Made by a program: the position numbers and the translations under genes | Source of the DNA: Harmonia axyridis | Taxonomy: Eukaryota; Arthropoda; Insecta; Coleoptera; Coccinellidae | Assembly (NCBI RefSeq): GCF_914767665.1 | Contig: NC_059507.1 | Span: 12,648,001 to 12,712,000 of the forward strand | Reading direction: 5' to 3' | DNA length: 64,000 bases | Notes under the pieces: model-generated | The model's database searches: none | The model's input: only the letters and a program-made list of their open reading frames with translations | What the model was told of the DNA's origin: nothing | Shown: positions 44,875-56,430 of the stretch, piece after piece | How positions within the stretch are numbered: the stretch's first letter is position 1 | Layout: every line of letters begins with the position of its first letter

Positions 44875-45317
44875 TGAAATCAAGTCAAACTCAAGTCAAT
44901 TTGTTTGATTTCATAATTATCCATCCAGGGTCTAAGACATATGAGGCATCTTACAGATTTGTCGCCTGATCTATTTCGGGTTTTTGTGACTGTGAGAGCA
45001 GCTCTGGAAAATTGTCTTTCAACAGGAGCTGAAGATGCTGGCGTTGATAAAAAAATCCTTGTCCATTCTGTCCAAGTTTGGAAAGATATTTCCGAAACTA
45101 CCAAAATCTGCTAATAGATCATATAGAAATGTGAGAAAACTACTAATAAAGTCACACTAGCGAATACTTCAGTCTCTAAGCGCTCGAGGAATCCCCTTAT
45201 TTAGTCTAAGCGCGCACGAGATTGCAGAAAAGCTCAAGTATGTAATTTTTCACGAGTCTGTTTTTCAAGTCAAGAAGTTGGTTAAAATGTCAAGCTACTC
45301 GGCTTGATGAATCCCTA
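44875..45317 (-). mobile_element. hAT-family element, copy 4, left end truncated
   Basis: Ends TCGGCTTGATGAATCCCTA at 45317, the family terminus. The interior follows the dimerisation-domain core and the CACTAGCGAATACTTCAGTC / GCGCGCACGAGATTGCAGAA blocks shared with copies 1 and 2. The left side begins within a CAAG-rich arm (GAAATCAAGTCAAACTCAAG) and lacks the GGGATTCAC terminus. Confidence 0.65.
44880..45104 (-). CDS. hAT C-terminal dimerisation domain frame (74 residues)
   Basis: An uninterrupted minus-strand frame with the same domain as 15474-15710: WTRIFLSTPASSAPVERQFS, then RAALTVTKTRNR, then SGDKSVRCLICLRPWMDNYE and IKQ. The ASSAPVERQFS block is closer to the hAT consensus than that of copy 2. 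It has an ATG start but no catalytic or zinc-finger region. Downstream are CAAG-rich subterminal repeats. Confidence 0.65.
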   Translation of the reverse strand: MVVSEISFQTWTEWTRIFLSTPASSAPVERQFSRAALTVTKTRNRSGDKSVRCLICLRPWMDNYEIKQIDLSLT

Positions 45318-46584
45318 ATTTATAAGTAAAAGCAACGATGAAAATCACTCTTGAAAGTTCCTATTTTGAGGAGGACAACTTTTTAAGGTAAAATATGTTT
45401 AGTGAATTAGGACCACAAGTTATTCAATGAAGTGTGGAGTGATTCTCCCTGAAAATTCGAATTAACACTTCAGGGTTAATACTAAAAAAATCGCAGATAT
45501 TACTCAGTTAATTAATCTGATAATGTTTTCAACAAATGATTTGTGATTGATATTATTCGCTGACTTGATTGTATTATATCGAAAGGAGCTTAATTTCAAT
45601 GATTAATACTTTGTATTCGATTGACCAACGCTTGGTTATTTTTCAACAAAGTACTTCATTACTTGCATTATTCTTGAGCGAACCAACTTCACCTACCTTT
45701 CACCAATACAACTTTCATCATACAATCCAAAATTGTGTATATTCGAAGCAATTTAATCAAATATTTCCTCCAGGGCAGTTCCATCAATTTTTTTCGTGGA
45801 ATTAACTACGATTTCAATATCGCCAATTCTTTCATTCTTGGGCCGTTTCGCAAGCGATACATTCCTCAGGGACTCCCGAGAATTTATATCGTACAAAGTC
45901 GCTGCAGAAAAACAGCCAACTTGGTGGTAGGCCACTGGATACGAAACAAATTGGCCGATCCAAAAGAAAGGCAATCTTTATTATTTAGCGTAGAATTATG
46001 ACCCATCGAAGAAAACAGCTCGAATTTCAATTTTCAATAAGTTCTGAGTGCTTTCCAAAGGGGAGAGATGCGAGTACCTATATGTAAAGTTCTCCGATAG
46101 AAGAGTTATGTGAATGGGGGTGACTGTGTTTATGAGTAAGCCTCAGAGAAGACGAGAATGAAGTTCCGAATAAGAAAAGTGGCAATCTACCAGCGTCAGA
46201 TTTAAATTTTTATATATTACGAATAAACATGCATGGGGAATTTTAATGAGAAGTGTAAAAAATTATTATATTAATTAATTGATCTTTCAATAAAATGCTA
46301 GATATATGAGGAAGTTATATACCTCTTATATCTATTTTTTAATACAAGGTTGCCAATCTGAAGTCGATCGCTGTTTTAGAATTTCCAGTTTTATGAAATT
46401 GTCGCTTCAAGTTGCTATTGGTGTATTACCCTTTTACTTCTCTTTCATTTTTATACTTTGGGCAATACAATGAAGAAACAAGTTGAATAGTCATCTAGTT
46501 TCCACGATAATTGTTTGACCATTTGAAAAATTCAAAATTCGAGAAAATCCATTCGCCTGCTATGCGTTAATTCAAAAGGCCAAT
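45318..46584. other. AT-rich sequence, nothing recognised
   Basis: Frames at 45569-45805 and 45735-46001 have no recognisable domains. No repeats identified. Confidence 0.4.
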
Positions 46585-46840
46585 AAAACACTTGCCAGAA
46601 AGAGTGCTCGAAACTCTTTTACTGGATTGAAACCTTTCTGTGGTTTAGGAAAACGTTTAGAAAAGGTTTCAGAAGAGGGAAATGAAAAAAATACTCTTCT
46701 GGAATCTTCCAGGGATGGTTCCTTCTGAAAAGTTAATTTGGAATAGTGCGAGATCCAAAAAGTATTTATTGGGATCTCGGTAAGAACATGGCTCACATCC
46801 TTATTATCTTCTTGAGAGGAAACTACATACAGTAACCACA
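46585..46840 (+). pseudogene. LINE 3' region fragment (RNase H end), unit 1
   Basis: Decayed plus-strand reading ARKSARNSFTGLKPFCGLGK, then a GAGATCCAAAAAGTAT block, parallels the sequences at 46945 and 50925. In the family this is the C-terminal end of the RNase H domain (ARKGAxTPFxGPEPFCGL...) of a LINE polyprotein. Frameshifts abound. Confidence 0.5.
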
Positions 46841-46944
46841 TGATGAAAATAGATTCACCTAGTCACAAAATTCCTCGCCATTGCAAATCAACGCAAACAA
46901 ATATTTGTATGAATCAGCCTGTTCTCCAGAGCTCTCTTGAGAAA

Positions 46945-47440
46945 CTCAAGAAAACACACTTGCTAGAAAGGGAGCTCGAAAGCCTTTTACTGGACCTGAA
47001 CCTTTCTGTGAAAGGAAAATGCAGCTATGGGTAAGAGTTTCCAGAGAAGAAAAAAAAATGAAAGAGAAATACTATGGCGGAATCTTCTAGGGATGGTTTC
47101 TTCTGAAAAGTTCCCTTGGAACATTAATATTAACATACAGGTACTCTTCATCGGCTTCTTCAGAGGCCTTCGCAGCCTCGGGAACCACATTTATGGAGAT
47201 AGATTCATCATGAACTTACGAGTGCAGATTATGTGGTCAGAAAAAAAAATTCCTGATCATTAGATAACAGAATGCCTTGCCATTGAAAGCCAACGCCAAA
47301 CAAATGGAAGAGAAACTTGTAGAAGTGATGATGTCACCTCCTTGAAGCCATACCACATACTGCACTTCATTGGAAGGTGAGATGTAGAAGGCTCAATGAT
47401 GAGATCAGCTTTGAGTGAGGATCACAATAGACCTCAAGGT
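46945..47440 (+). pseudogene. LINE 3' region fragment (RNase H end and tail), unit 2
   Basis: The same family as 46585 and 50925, as a second copy in direct orientation: TTGCTAGAAAGGGAGCTCGA, CCTTTTACTGGACCTGAACC, GGTAAGAGTTTCCAGAGAAG, TGGCGGAATCTTCTAGGGAT and, further on, GGCCTTCGCAGCCTCGGGAA, corresponding to the TGHxxxxKHL...MGL zinc-like region. GAGAAACTTGTAGAAGTGAT and the AATAGACC...GGTAACCTCCT end also match the copy at 50925-51500. No intact frame. Confidence 0.5.
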
Positions 47441-50400
47441 CATGGTGGAAGGTAACCTCCTCAACAGTGAATTGCACATTAGTATATGCGTGATGTTTAG
47501 TACAAAAATCAGTTGCAATTATCCGTGAAAATTGAAGAGTTAAAATGACGGAATTGAATTTAGGAAATTCCATATCTCCTACCAAGCCACAAAGTGGATT
47601 GAGCTCAGATTAGGGTTTTCATCGAAAGTGAAGCTATTGTTTTGTAACAAGGAATAACAAACCTCAACTTTAAGAAGCTCAAACTCTTTCTGAGAACGGA
47701 AATAGAAGAAATGAGAATTTCAATTTCGATTTATTCTGAGATTGAAGAACACCTGTCAAAGATTGACTATCGACTACACCAACAGTAGTTATCGAAATAT
47801 AGAGCCACAAATCCTCCACAAAAGTCTATAGTCCCCACAGCGGTACTATTTTTGTACCAGCTGAAAAGGCGAAGCATAACTTACTGCGTGAACGCACCAT
47901 TAGTGGCCACTCTGATTAGCGAACTTCTTTTTTCTGTTCGAACTCTCGGAAAACAGTAACTCCGCTCAAACTCGGGAAGAATCCGAAATCATCACATCTA
48001 AACGGTGTACATCTGATGTATAGCGGATTGTTAGAACAAAAAGTGCGGTAAGACAAGCCGGGCCGGTCCTCCGGGGACCGATAGAGGTCTCTGCCTCTGC
48101 AAAATACGAGTGTACGGGGAATAGCCGAGCTGCGTTCGGAAAAATGATGCACCGAGGGACGGCAATTTTTAAATAATTGACTGGAGTCCGGTTGAAAATG
48201 AATTACGAGAACGGAGGCCCATATAATCGCGGAGTTAGATTCGGAGAGAACGATCGGAATATACAAGAGTGTCAAATTGGACGCTGGGAAACGGGCTTTA
48301 TTCTTTATGGAGGCATGCATTTTGCATGGATCATTGGAGGGTGGTCGTCGTAAAGAACAAGTTTTGGGAAAGGGTGTATCTGTAGGTTTGAGGATTTGTG
48401 AAAATCTTAGAATATAGATAGAAGGAACGGAAATTAAACATTTAACTCGATACCGAATACAAGAGAGTTGGAAGTTTAGTGTCGCCGATCTCAATTTAGC
48501 TAGCCGATTGTGTGTGCTAGCCATAGGCGTGGAGAATCCTGATTTGATTGTTGAATGCTTTCTCCATAACATAGTAGCTACATCAATAATGTGAAAAAAA
48601 CACAGAATTTTCATGAATAAATCACATTGTAAAATATTTTTCAGTATGAATTGATAATTTCGAAATTAGTCGAATTATGTTACGCTACTGCTATAGTGTC
48701 CCGTCAGACAAGGAGCCACGAATGTTTGCATCAAAACAAATGCATCAGTTACAAGGCGATTTCCGTTCCTCTTATAAATGTTCCAAGGTGAAAATATTTC
48801 GAATGGTGCAGATGAAGGTTTTGATTCACCCAGTAGGGGTACTATGCTTTGCCAGTGACCTGGGACAGTTCTAGTTGGGTTGGAGGAGGGTGCAGTGCGC
48901 AGGGTCACGAAAAATTGATTTTTTGGCAACCCCAAGCCACATAGTCCATAATTGTACTATACTTTTTAAACTTCAGCTATCTCATTTTAAGATAGGTCAT
49001 GAAAAATTGCATGAAAAGGTAATGGTGCTGCAACCGTTGCCTTGACAGCCCTTTGGGTGATATAATCTTTCATCATTAATGGCATACCTTTCCCTTTACA
49101 ATAAAATAAAGATTCATTGATTTTTGTTATGATCTACTCGTTTCTTTTCAAATCAAAATGAAACCTATTGGCGGAAAACCCTTGATAAATGTTTTAAATT
49201 ATTCCAAAGAATGCTGATTCATGATATTGAGTGGTTAGGAACCTAGGCAGTATGGAGCTTTTGAGGGCTTGTTCATTCGATTATGCTATTGCAAACCAGA
49301 TAACTGTATATAAGTAAAAGTATAAGTAAAACTGGTTCATGAACCAGCGCTTCAAAGGTCTTGACTACACGTCGATGCTTCCTTAAATTTATTTTCAACA
49401 TTCTTCTTGAATTTTCTATGGTGATGATTAATTCTTATCGATTGCATCAGCAGTTTTAGGAAGTTATAAGGAAAATAAAATTTCGAAAGCCCAAATTTAT
49501 TGAATTCGGATTTTGCATTTTAAAGAACTGCAAATTGCAGGTTTAGGTCTTTCCTTTCAAGAATTCGTCTTTATGGACGAACACGATAGAATTTGACATT
49601 ATGGTTTGAGACCATTCCCGATTCAAAATTCGAAAATTGCGGACATCACCACCAAATAATAGAGCGATCATCTCTTCGGCGAACGAGCGCTCAAAAGAGT
49701 GGTCAAATATGAACAAGTTTCGGGTTGCCTCGATATACATCAAATCCGTCAATGAATAGGAATACTATTCCCATGATTGCCAGACAAGAATCGCAAGTCT
49801 TCTAGTGGTTTGTAACTCACCGACGCTGACAGGGTAACGTCTCCGCCTCTGGTAATTCCTTGTTCGCATCTACCGCTATTTCCTGAGCAAAACGCAACAG
49901 ATACATCCTACTTATTTATTGTAATGTGTATCAGCAATGCGATACCTGCGAGAGTTGTGCTTGCACCGTCCAGTATCACTCAGACTGCAATTTTATGTAC
50001 CTATTGGAGGTTGTTCGGGCTGAGTTAAACAAATGTCCGTTTCGTTTGAGGCTCTATGCTTCGGTCATCGAGAAAAATTCTGACGTTGTAAAAAATGTTG
50101 TTTTTTTTTGTTATGTTTCGTATTGGGAGTCTTATTGGATTAATGGACGACAAGATTACTATAGCATGTTTAAATATCGGTTTTTATCGGATAACGAGAA
50201 AAAGGTTGCATTTTATTTTGTAAGAAATAGAATGAGAAATATAATTCACCCAGGTTTTTTCAGTTTAAGAAAATTACTTGAAATGGGTAAATTACGTCGA
50301 TACAGTTAACATTCCAATGACTCCAATTCAAGTTCACTCCGTATACAATGTGGAACCTGCACCATCTCATCATTTGAATGAAAACGATAAACCAGCAAGA

Positions 50401-50924
50401 AATGTTTCTTGTTCGGGAAAATACAGGTGTATTCGAAGTTAATCAGTTTTCAACGGATAACGAGTGTTGTAATATTGAGAATATTCCGTGGAAATACTTT
50501 TTACGAAGTGTGTATGTGAAACAAAGCTAGTCCACCCTATAACAAACATCAAGAAAGAAGAAAATTCAATGAAATAGGCAAAAATAATAAGTAATCTGGG
50601 TTCCCGAAAACTCGGGAATTAGATAATAATATAGTTATAATAATAAGATCTTTATTTTCAACAGATAAACACCCAATTAGAGGAAATAATTAACCAAGCA
50701 ATAAAAAAAAACAAGCTACAGCGCAAAATGAAAGGAAAAAAACAAAAAAATACAGAAATGAACCGACAATATCGATTCACAATAATCTAAACTAGCTTCA
50801 ATACATGACACATCAAAAATCAACACTGATAATTAATATAATATCTCAAGATCAAGAAAATAACCGTATACCAAAAATATAAAAAAATACAATCATATAC
50901 ATTCAACCTTGAGGGAATGAAGGC
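47441..50924. other. 3.5 kb without recognised elements; contains the longest frame in the window
   Basis: 47900-48400 is GC-balanced. A 232-residue minus-strand frame spans 47916-48614 but shows no domain, has irregular composition and looks like a chance frame in GC-richer DNA. A 127-residue plus-strand frame at 49926-50309 starts MYQQCDTCESCACTVQYHSD and has a Cys-rich start but no pattern I can assign. 49800-50000 is GC-balanced. Region 50620-50900 is A-rich. Confidence 0.35.
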
Positions 50925-51500
50925 CAAAACACACTCGCCAGAAAAGGAGCACAAACTCCTTTCATCGGCCTGAAACCGTTCTCTAGCGTAGACAAATGTA
51001 CCTACAAGAAAGAGTTTCAGAAGAGGAAAAAACCGAAAGTGAAAAACTCTGGCGGAATCTACCTCGGTTGGATCATTTCTAAAAGTTTCTTCGAAACTTT
51101 GACTCTACGAGATCCAAAAAGTATCTGGAGGTTAGTTAAAATAGGATACACCTCCTCACTAAATTCCTCACAGGGCATTGTCGCTTTAGGAAACACCTCA
51201 TGAGAATGGGTCTAACAGAAAATGACGAGAGCAGATTCTGTGGGGAGAAGGAAGAAACTCCGGAACACCTGGGGACGAATGCCTCGCCATCACTAGCCAA
51301 CGCAAAACCTGCTGTGGACAAGTAAACTTGTAGAAGTAAGGAATTAGCCACCTTGAAGTCATCCCAGATATTGGAGCTCATCAGAAGTCTGGAACTGGAA
51401 GTCGATCTGTAAATCACGTTATGGAGAGAATAGCTCTGATGGGCGGCACAATAGACCATTAGGTAGCAGTGAAATGGAACCTCCTTAATTAAATCTAAAA
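50925..51500 (+). pseudogene. LINE 3' end: RNase H end and C-terminal zinc-like domain
   Basis: Best-kept copy of the family. On the plus strand: ARKGAQTPFIGLKPFSSVDK, YKKEFQKRKKPKVKNSGGIY, a DPKSIW block, then LLTKFLTGHCRFRKHLMRMG, LTENDESRFCGEKEETPEHL. TGHxxxRKHLxxMGL...C...EEETPEHxL is the C-terminal motif of many insect jockey/I-type LINE polyproteins. The upstream reverse transcriptase is not present, so the copy is 5' truncated, as is usual for LINEs. It ends near 51500 with TCTAAAATCTAATCTAAAAAAAA, a likely tail. Confidence 0.65.
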
Positions 51501-52060
51501 TCTAATCTAAAAAAAAACAACTTCAAACGAATAATCAACCTCTCGCGCACCATAACAATAAAACGGCTCAATTTCAGCTCGACCTTCCTCATCTATTCAC
51601 CACCGTCTTAATTGAGACGATTGCGTCTCGTATTTTTTTTTCTCCTCCAACGGGTCATTTTCTCGTTTCTTCTGGTCGAGCGGTGGCTGCGTCAACGGCC
51701 GAAAACTCGTTCGTCTCTACTCCCGGGAAAAAAATCGTCATGAATAAGAGCACGGCGCGACAATGATATCTCCGACCGATCGGGCCTAACTTATGCAGAT
51801 GTATTCGACGATCTCGTGCAATTGTGCTGTAATTTAAGAGTTACATGTCTAGATGCCGCGTTTTTAAAGGATTCAAATCGGCGTCTCCGTATTGAATTAT
51901 CTCGAGGGAAACCTGTTCGGCTGATCGAATTGTTCCGTTCCGATTTATACGGCTCGGATGCTGGGAAAAGCATGGCTGGAACTGTCGACGCGATGGTGCA
52001 GTGTTAATGGAGACGATTTGGCGTGAAACATTCATGATTTTCAGGAAACGGTTGCTATTT
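51501..52060. other. Unique, GC-balanced sequence
   Basis: Repeat-free and clearly less AT-rich than its surroundings. Overlapping frames at 51791-51973, 51816-52007 and 51841-52071 show no domain. Candidate conserved non-coding DNA, untested. Confidence 0.35.
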
Positions 52061-53700
52061 GTTGAGTTCAATGAAAAATTTCAATTCTCAGCCAATAAAA
52101 GCTACATCTGGGGTTCCCCAGGGGCATCATCTAGGTTCCATATTCTTCTAATTTTCATAAATGACATAACATATGCAATTATATCTGGTTTAAATACACC
52201 TTGGGATTCACGGCTTGGCTTGATATTTAAGCTACTTGACTTGATACTCAAGCTACTTGGCTTGTGCTTGACTTGAAATCAACTCAAGTAGTAGTTTTTC
52301 AACGTTGAGTCAAGTACTCAATAAATAAATAAATACTGGACTTAACATAAACCACTACTTGAGTTGATTTCAAGTCAAGTTCAAGCCAAGCAGTCAACCC
52401 GTGAATCCCTAAATACACTAATAAAATTGCAGTACGAGAAGTAAAATGAGATGCTCTAGAAGAAACAACTGAAACTTATCTACAATGAACTATTAGAATA
52501 GAATATTTCCCCTGAAGAACGATGGTGTTATCTAACCCTTGTTGGTTATAAGTTTGATGTTAGGTAATTGGAAATTTATAACATAGATTACCGAGATCCG
52601 CCAAAAATAATAAAATAGTATATCAATAACTTTCTATGAATGAATGAATCTTGCCATGAAAACTTAGTATTAGTAAATAATTGCAAAACGATATTCATTA
52701 CATTTCTGGAATAATTCTCCTGACAATACAAGAAATGGAAATCATAAATGTCTATTTACAAGGTTCGATTTTTGCCATTTCAATATATGGCATGTATCAA
52801 CACCAATCTAAGAAGCTAGAATATCATCTTAGCCTCTGCTGCTGAATACTCATGTTCTGTTTGGTTCAATAGTGCTCATGTTCATGAAATTGATGCATAG
52901 CTTAACGTTTTTCTATGAGAATTATCAGTGGAACTATTAGATCTACACCTTTACATTGGTTACCAGTGGTGTCACATATACATACTGCCAGATTGAAGTC
53001 ACGCAAACCTATGGATTAATGCCTTTCTTCAATCTAATGGAAGTGACAAGGAAATTTGGCGTTCGAAATGAAATTCTTGTAATGTCTTCAACAAAAGTCT
53101 AATCGTTGATCCTTCGGATAAAGTTCTAGGTTTCAATATTCCTAGGAAAATTTGGTGTATTTTAAACCGACTTAAGACTGGTCATGGTCGTTGCAATAGT
53201 ATGCTCTTCAAAAGGCATTCTGGTAAATGCCCACTATGTGAGTGTGTTGTAGAAAAAACCATCGAGTACTTGATGAATACTTGGCCCTCGACTTGGCCAA
53301 TTTATACATTTCATGGTGGTTTCCAAGCTACCCATTCAATTTCAAATTCTTTTTTAGAATGGGTAACAAACTGCAAATAAATCTAATGAAAACATTTATA
53401 TTACTCTGGTTATTTTCTATTTTGTTTTCAGATTTAAATATAAAGTCGCCAACCTTTGGTGAAGAGGAAGGATGGAGAAGATTTTGTTCGGATGAAGAAG
53501 AAGCTGTTCAATATAAATATGTCAGTTTATTCTGTGAACATATACATAAACCAATCACCTACCTATACGGGGAAAGTTTTGCTTAAGGTTTTTATCTGTT
53601 CTCTTGTATCATAGGTTGTAATGTATATGACGTGCATTGTTGTTTGAAGTTGATAGTTTTTTGTATTGTATCTCAAAAGAATAAATATATATCCATACCA
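52061..53700 (+). mobile_element. jockey-type LINE, 5' truncated, with a MITE inserted in its RT
   Basis: Plus-strand fragments in order: a reverse transcriptase core (SGVPQG-like WGSPGASSRFHILLIFINDI, 52110-52170); then after the MITE at 52200-52410 decayed sequence; ASAAEYSCSVWFNSAHVHEI (about 52820-52880); RIISGTIRSTPLHWLPVVSH (about 52915-52980); and VDPSDKVLGFNIPRKIWCIL, NRLKTGHGRCNSMLFKRHSG, KCPLCECVVEKTIEYLMN (53106-53280), the C-terminal zinc-like region of this LINE type. Many frameshifts. The 3' end has AATAAATATATATCC at about 53680. The 5' limit is uncertain. Confidence 0.75.
52200..52410. mobile_element. CTTGACTTGA-type hAT MITE with perfect 8-bp duplication
   Basis: A 211-bp element starting CTTGGGATTCACGGCTTGGC and ending CAACCCGTGAATCCCT, flanked on both sides by AAATACAC (52192-52199 and 52411-52418). 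An 8-bp duplication with this terminal sequence supports hAT. The interior consists of TTGACTTGAAATCAA units and their inverses. No coding content. It interrupts the reverse transcriptase of the surrounding LINE. Confidence 0.92.
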
Positions 53701-54590
53701 AACTGAGGAGAAAGAAGATACACTTTACCTCTTGATTAATATGTAGATAATCTTCAAAAATCAATGCTTCTTACCATGAGTTGGAAACCCGGGAAAATTT
53801 AGGACTTGTTTTTTGTATTTTTTCACATTGTTTCGATCTTTCCTGCAAGTTATTATTAATTTACAAACAAATCAAACCGTTTTCCGACCGATATTCCTGA
53901 AGTTAATCAAAGATATAATTATTATGCAAGCTGCAACAGTCAACCCGACAATTTCCGATGGCACCCAACATCCTCACCAAGTTATTTCAGAGGGTCGCAG
54001 TCAGAAAGCAACATCCTCCTCCATTTGGTTTATTGCTATGATAAATCAAGCAATTAAAAGTACAAGACCTAACAGCACCCCAACAAGTCTAGGCACTTCG
54101 GTGTCGCAGGGTTAATGAGAGGCAGGCCATGGAGGGGTGACCCCCTCATTACAGTGCGTTCGGCGTGACAGATACACAGACAGATTTAGAGGTCGCCCGA
54201 ACTCGTTGTTGCGCCATGAAGACGGTGCCCATTATGTTAACTAAACGCATTCTTGAACGGTTCGACAATTATTTACCAATTAGGGAAACAGTGAGGCTTG
54301 TAAGTGAAGGTGCCCATGGAAAAAAAACCATCGGGGTAATTTTTCTCGTGTGTATTCTAATGAAAGAGAAAATCGTTCGGATGATTATTATCCGGTGGAA
54401 GAATGAGATTATTATTGTTCGTTATCTTGAAGGTTACCTGAAATTCCGCCAATTCGAGAATATAGATAAGTGACAATACAGTTTCTTTACGAATAAAAGT
54501 TACATACGCTTAATGCAGGGTTTTCCTAAATTGATGGTACAAACGAAAATGACAGATTCTTCGGGTTATTTCAAGAAAAAAAGTACTATA
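53701..54590. other. Unique sequence, no gene recognised
   Basis: 53930-54310 is GC-balanced and repeat-free. Frames at 53813-54115 (100 residues) and 54165-54473 (102 residues) lack recognisable domains. Confidence 0.35.
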
Positions 54591-55830
54591 AACGTGGACC
54601 CGCAAACACTTTATTTTCGAGATGAAGTTGGATTTTTTTTTCTAGTTTTTTTCTCATAGCACCTTCCCTTCTCAAGATATTTAACTTGAAGGACCATACA
54701 CCAGCCTAATGGAGAAATTATCAGCTGTTCGTTTTTCTGATGTTGTGGAATATAACTTCCTGAACAAGAAAGTCTTGGGAAAAAATTGAATTTCTCCCCA
54801 AAAATCGTTATATCTCCTGAATTATTCGTCACAGACCCCTCAAATGCAAACGTTTTTTGAACATCAAGTTCCGATCTAAAACTTACTGAGGTTTCAAGGG
54901 CGTAGCTTAAGGCCAGGAGAAGTTGCAGCTTCGGGAATACTATCAATTTCTTTCTCGAAAATTTCAGATTTTTGCCTATAATTTTTGAAATAGTGTACCG
55001 CTCGCCCAACTGCAAGCATTTTCGTGATCTACATACTCGAATCAATCTAGAAAATGATACAATATTCCCATGAAGGAACTTTTATTTTTTTTTTCAATTG
55101 TAGAAAATTTCACGAAAATTTTTCGACAAAAATTGTTTCAGGTGAGATCGAAATTCGACTTACCAGAGATCGTCAATTCTTCTGGCATCGTTCACCGATT
55201 CTTCGTACAGCTCCCGGTTTTGAGGAAATTTGAACTAGAAATTTTAGAAGAAAATTAATTTGCCTCCAAAAATCGTTATATCTCCTGAATTATTCGTCAT
55301 AGACCCCTCAAATAAAACAGTTTTTCAAACATCAAGTTCTGATCTAAAACAAAGTGAGGTTTCAAAGGCGTTGCTTAGGTCCAGGAGAAGTTGTGGTCAC
55401 GGGAATATTATCAAGTGTTTTTTCAAAATTTCAGATTATTACCTATTATTTATGGAATAATGAACTAATCGCCCAAATACGATCATTTTCGTAATCTACG
55501 TAATCAAATCAATCAATAAAATGGTACAATGTTCCCATGAAGGAACTCTTATTTTTTTTTTCAATTTCCTATCAATCGTTTGGAAAATTTTACGAAAATT
55601 TTTCGAAGAAAAATTTTTCAGGTGAGACCGAAATTCGACTTATCAGAGATCGTCAATTCTGGCACCGCTCACCGATTCTTCGTAGAGCTCATGGTTTTGA
55701 GGAAATTTGAACTTGAAATTTGGGAAAAAATTGAATTTCCCTCCAAAAATCATTATATCTCCTGAACTATTCGTCCGACCCCTCGAATAAAACGTTTTTC
55801 AAACATCAAGTTTAGATCTAAAACTCGCTC
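54591..55830. repeat. Tandem repeat, about 470-bp unit, roughly 2.6 copies
   Basis: CGTTATATCTCCTGAATTAT occurs at 54806, 55274 and (as CATTATATCTCCTGAACTAT) 55751, giving periods of 468 and 477. Each unit also contains CATCAAGTT...GATCTAAAAC, GGAGAAGTTG, ATTTTCG..ATCTACGTA, TCCCATGAAGGAACT, AAATTTCACGAAAATTTTTC, GGTGAGA.CGAAATTCGACTT and GTTTTGAGGAAATTTGAACT. Open frames at 55070-55258 and 55580-55765 are the same frame in successive units and end differently, so I regard them as incidental. The array stops in ACTCGCTCTGCTCGCCGAAG near 55830. Confidence 0.88.
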
Positions 55831-56231
55831 TGCTCGCCGAAGGGGCTCCGCCCCTTGGACCCCGTCACTATTCCGGTAGATCCTTCACTGGGTATCCCTC
55901 TAGAAAATAAAAGATTTTTTTCGGAAACCTTGTATCGTTAGCTGATTTCAGACGATTCACTCGGTATACTATGCTGATTCTAGGGTGGAATTCTGTATGA
56001 TTTTTTTCCTAGAACATACCGTTTGGCCCTTGTTCACATGAAAATATTTGATGCAAATAACTTTCCATGACGACAAATCAAGGGCGGTCCTAGCCTTAAA
56101 TTTTGAGGGGGTTCGCCGTTATAGGCCGTTACGGGCCGAGTATTTCTATGGGACCAAATCCCAGATTATACCGATATCAAGCCTTACCTCTCAAAAATAT
56201 TTATATTTAGATATTCATATGAATATTTATA
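55831..56231. other. Short spacer with a GC-rich hairpin
   Basis: GAAGGGGCTCCGCCCCTT near 55839-55857 is a perfect stem with a small loop, followed by GGACCCCGTC. Nothing else recognised. Confidence 0.4.
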
Positions 56232-56310
56232 TAAGGCGTACAACTTTGCGTCCGCCGTTTTGCAATAGATGGCTGTAACGGTAAGTGGTAGTAGAATAGT
56301 TATTTATATG

Positions 56311-56430
56311 ATAATACAAGTGCAGAAGGCATTGATATTCTTCCACGAGTTCAAAATTCAAAAACGAGCCACGAAGTGGCGAGTTTTTGAATGAACGAGT
56401 GGTAGAATGAGCCTTCTGTTCGAGTATTAT
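56311..56430. mobile_element. 120-bp MITE in the mariner 5' leader
   Basis: Ends ATAATACAAGTGCAGAAGGC and GCCTTCTGTTCGAGTATTAT are inverted. The inner part is also largely palindromic (GAGTTCAAAATTCAAAAACG / CGAGTTTTTGAATGAACGAG around GCCACGAAGTGGC). It could form a long hairpin. No coding sequence. Confidence 0.75.

Noticed and set aside
49926..50309. Cys-rich start of a 127-codon frame as a zinc finger
   Set aside because: Cysteine spacing (CDTCESCAC) fits no finger pattern, and the rest is featureless.
51791..52071. Overlapping frames on both strands as a host exon
   Set aside because: No splice-site pair or domain. Open on both strands because the stretch is GC-balanced.
55070..55765. 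Two similar small frames (55070-55258 and 55580-55765)
   Set aside because: They are the same frame in successive tandem-repeat units, with different ends and no domain.
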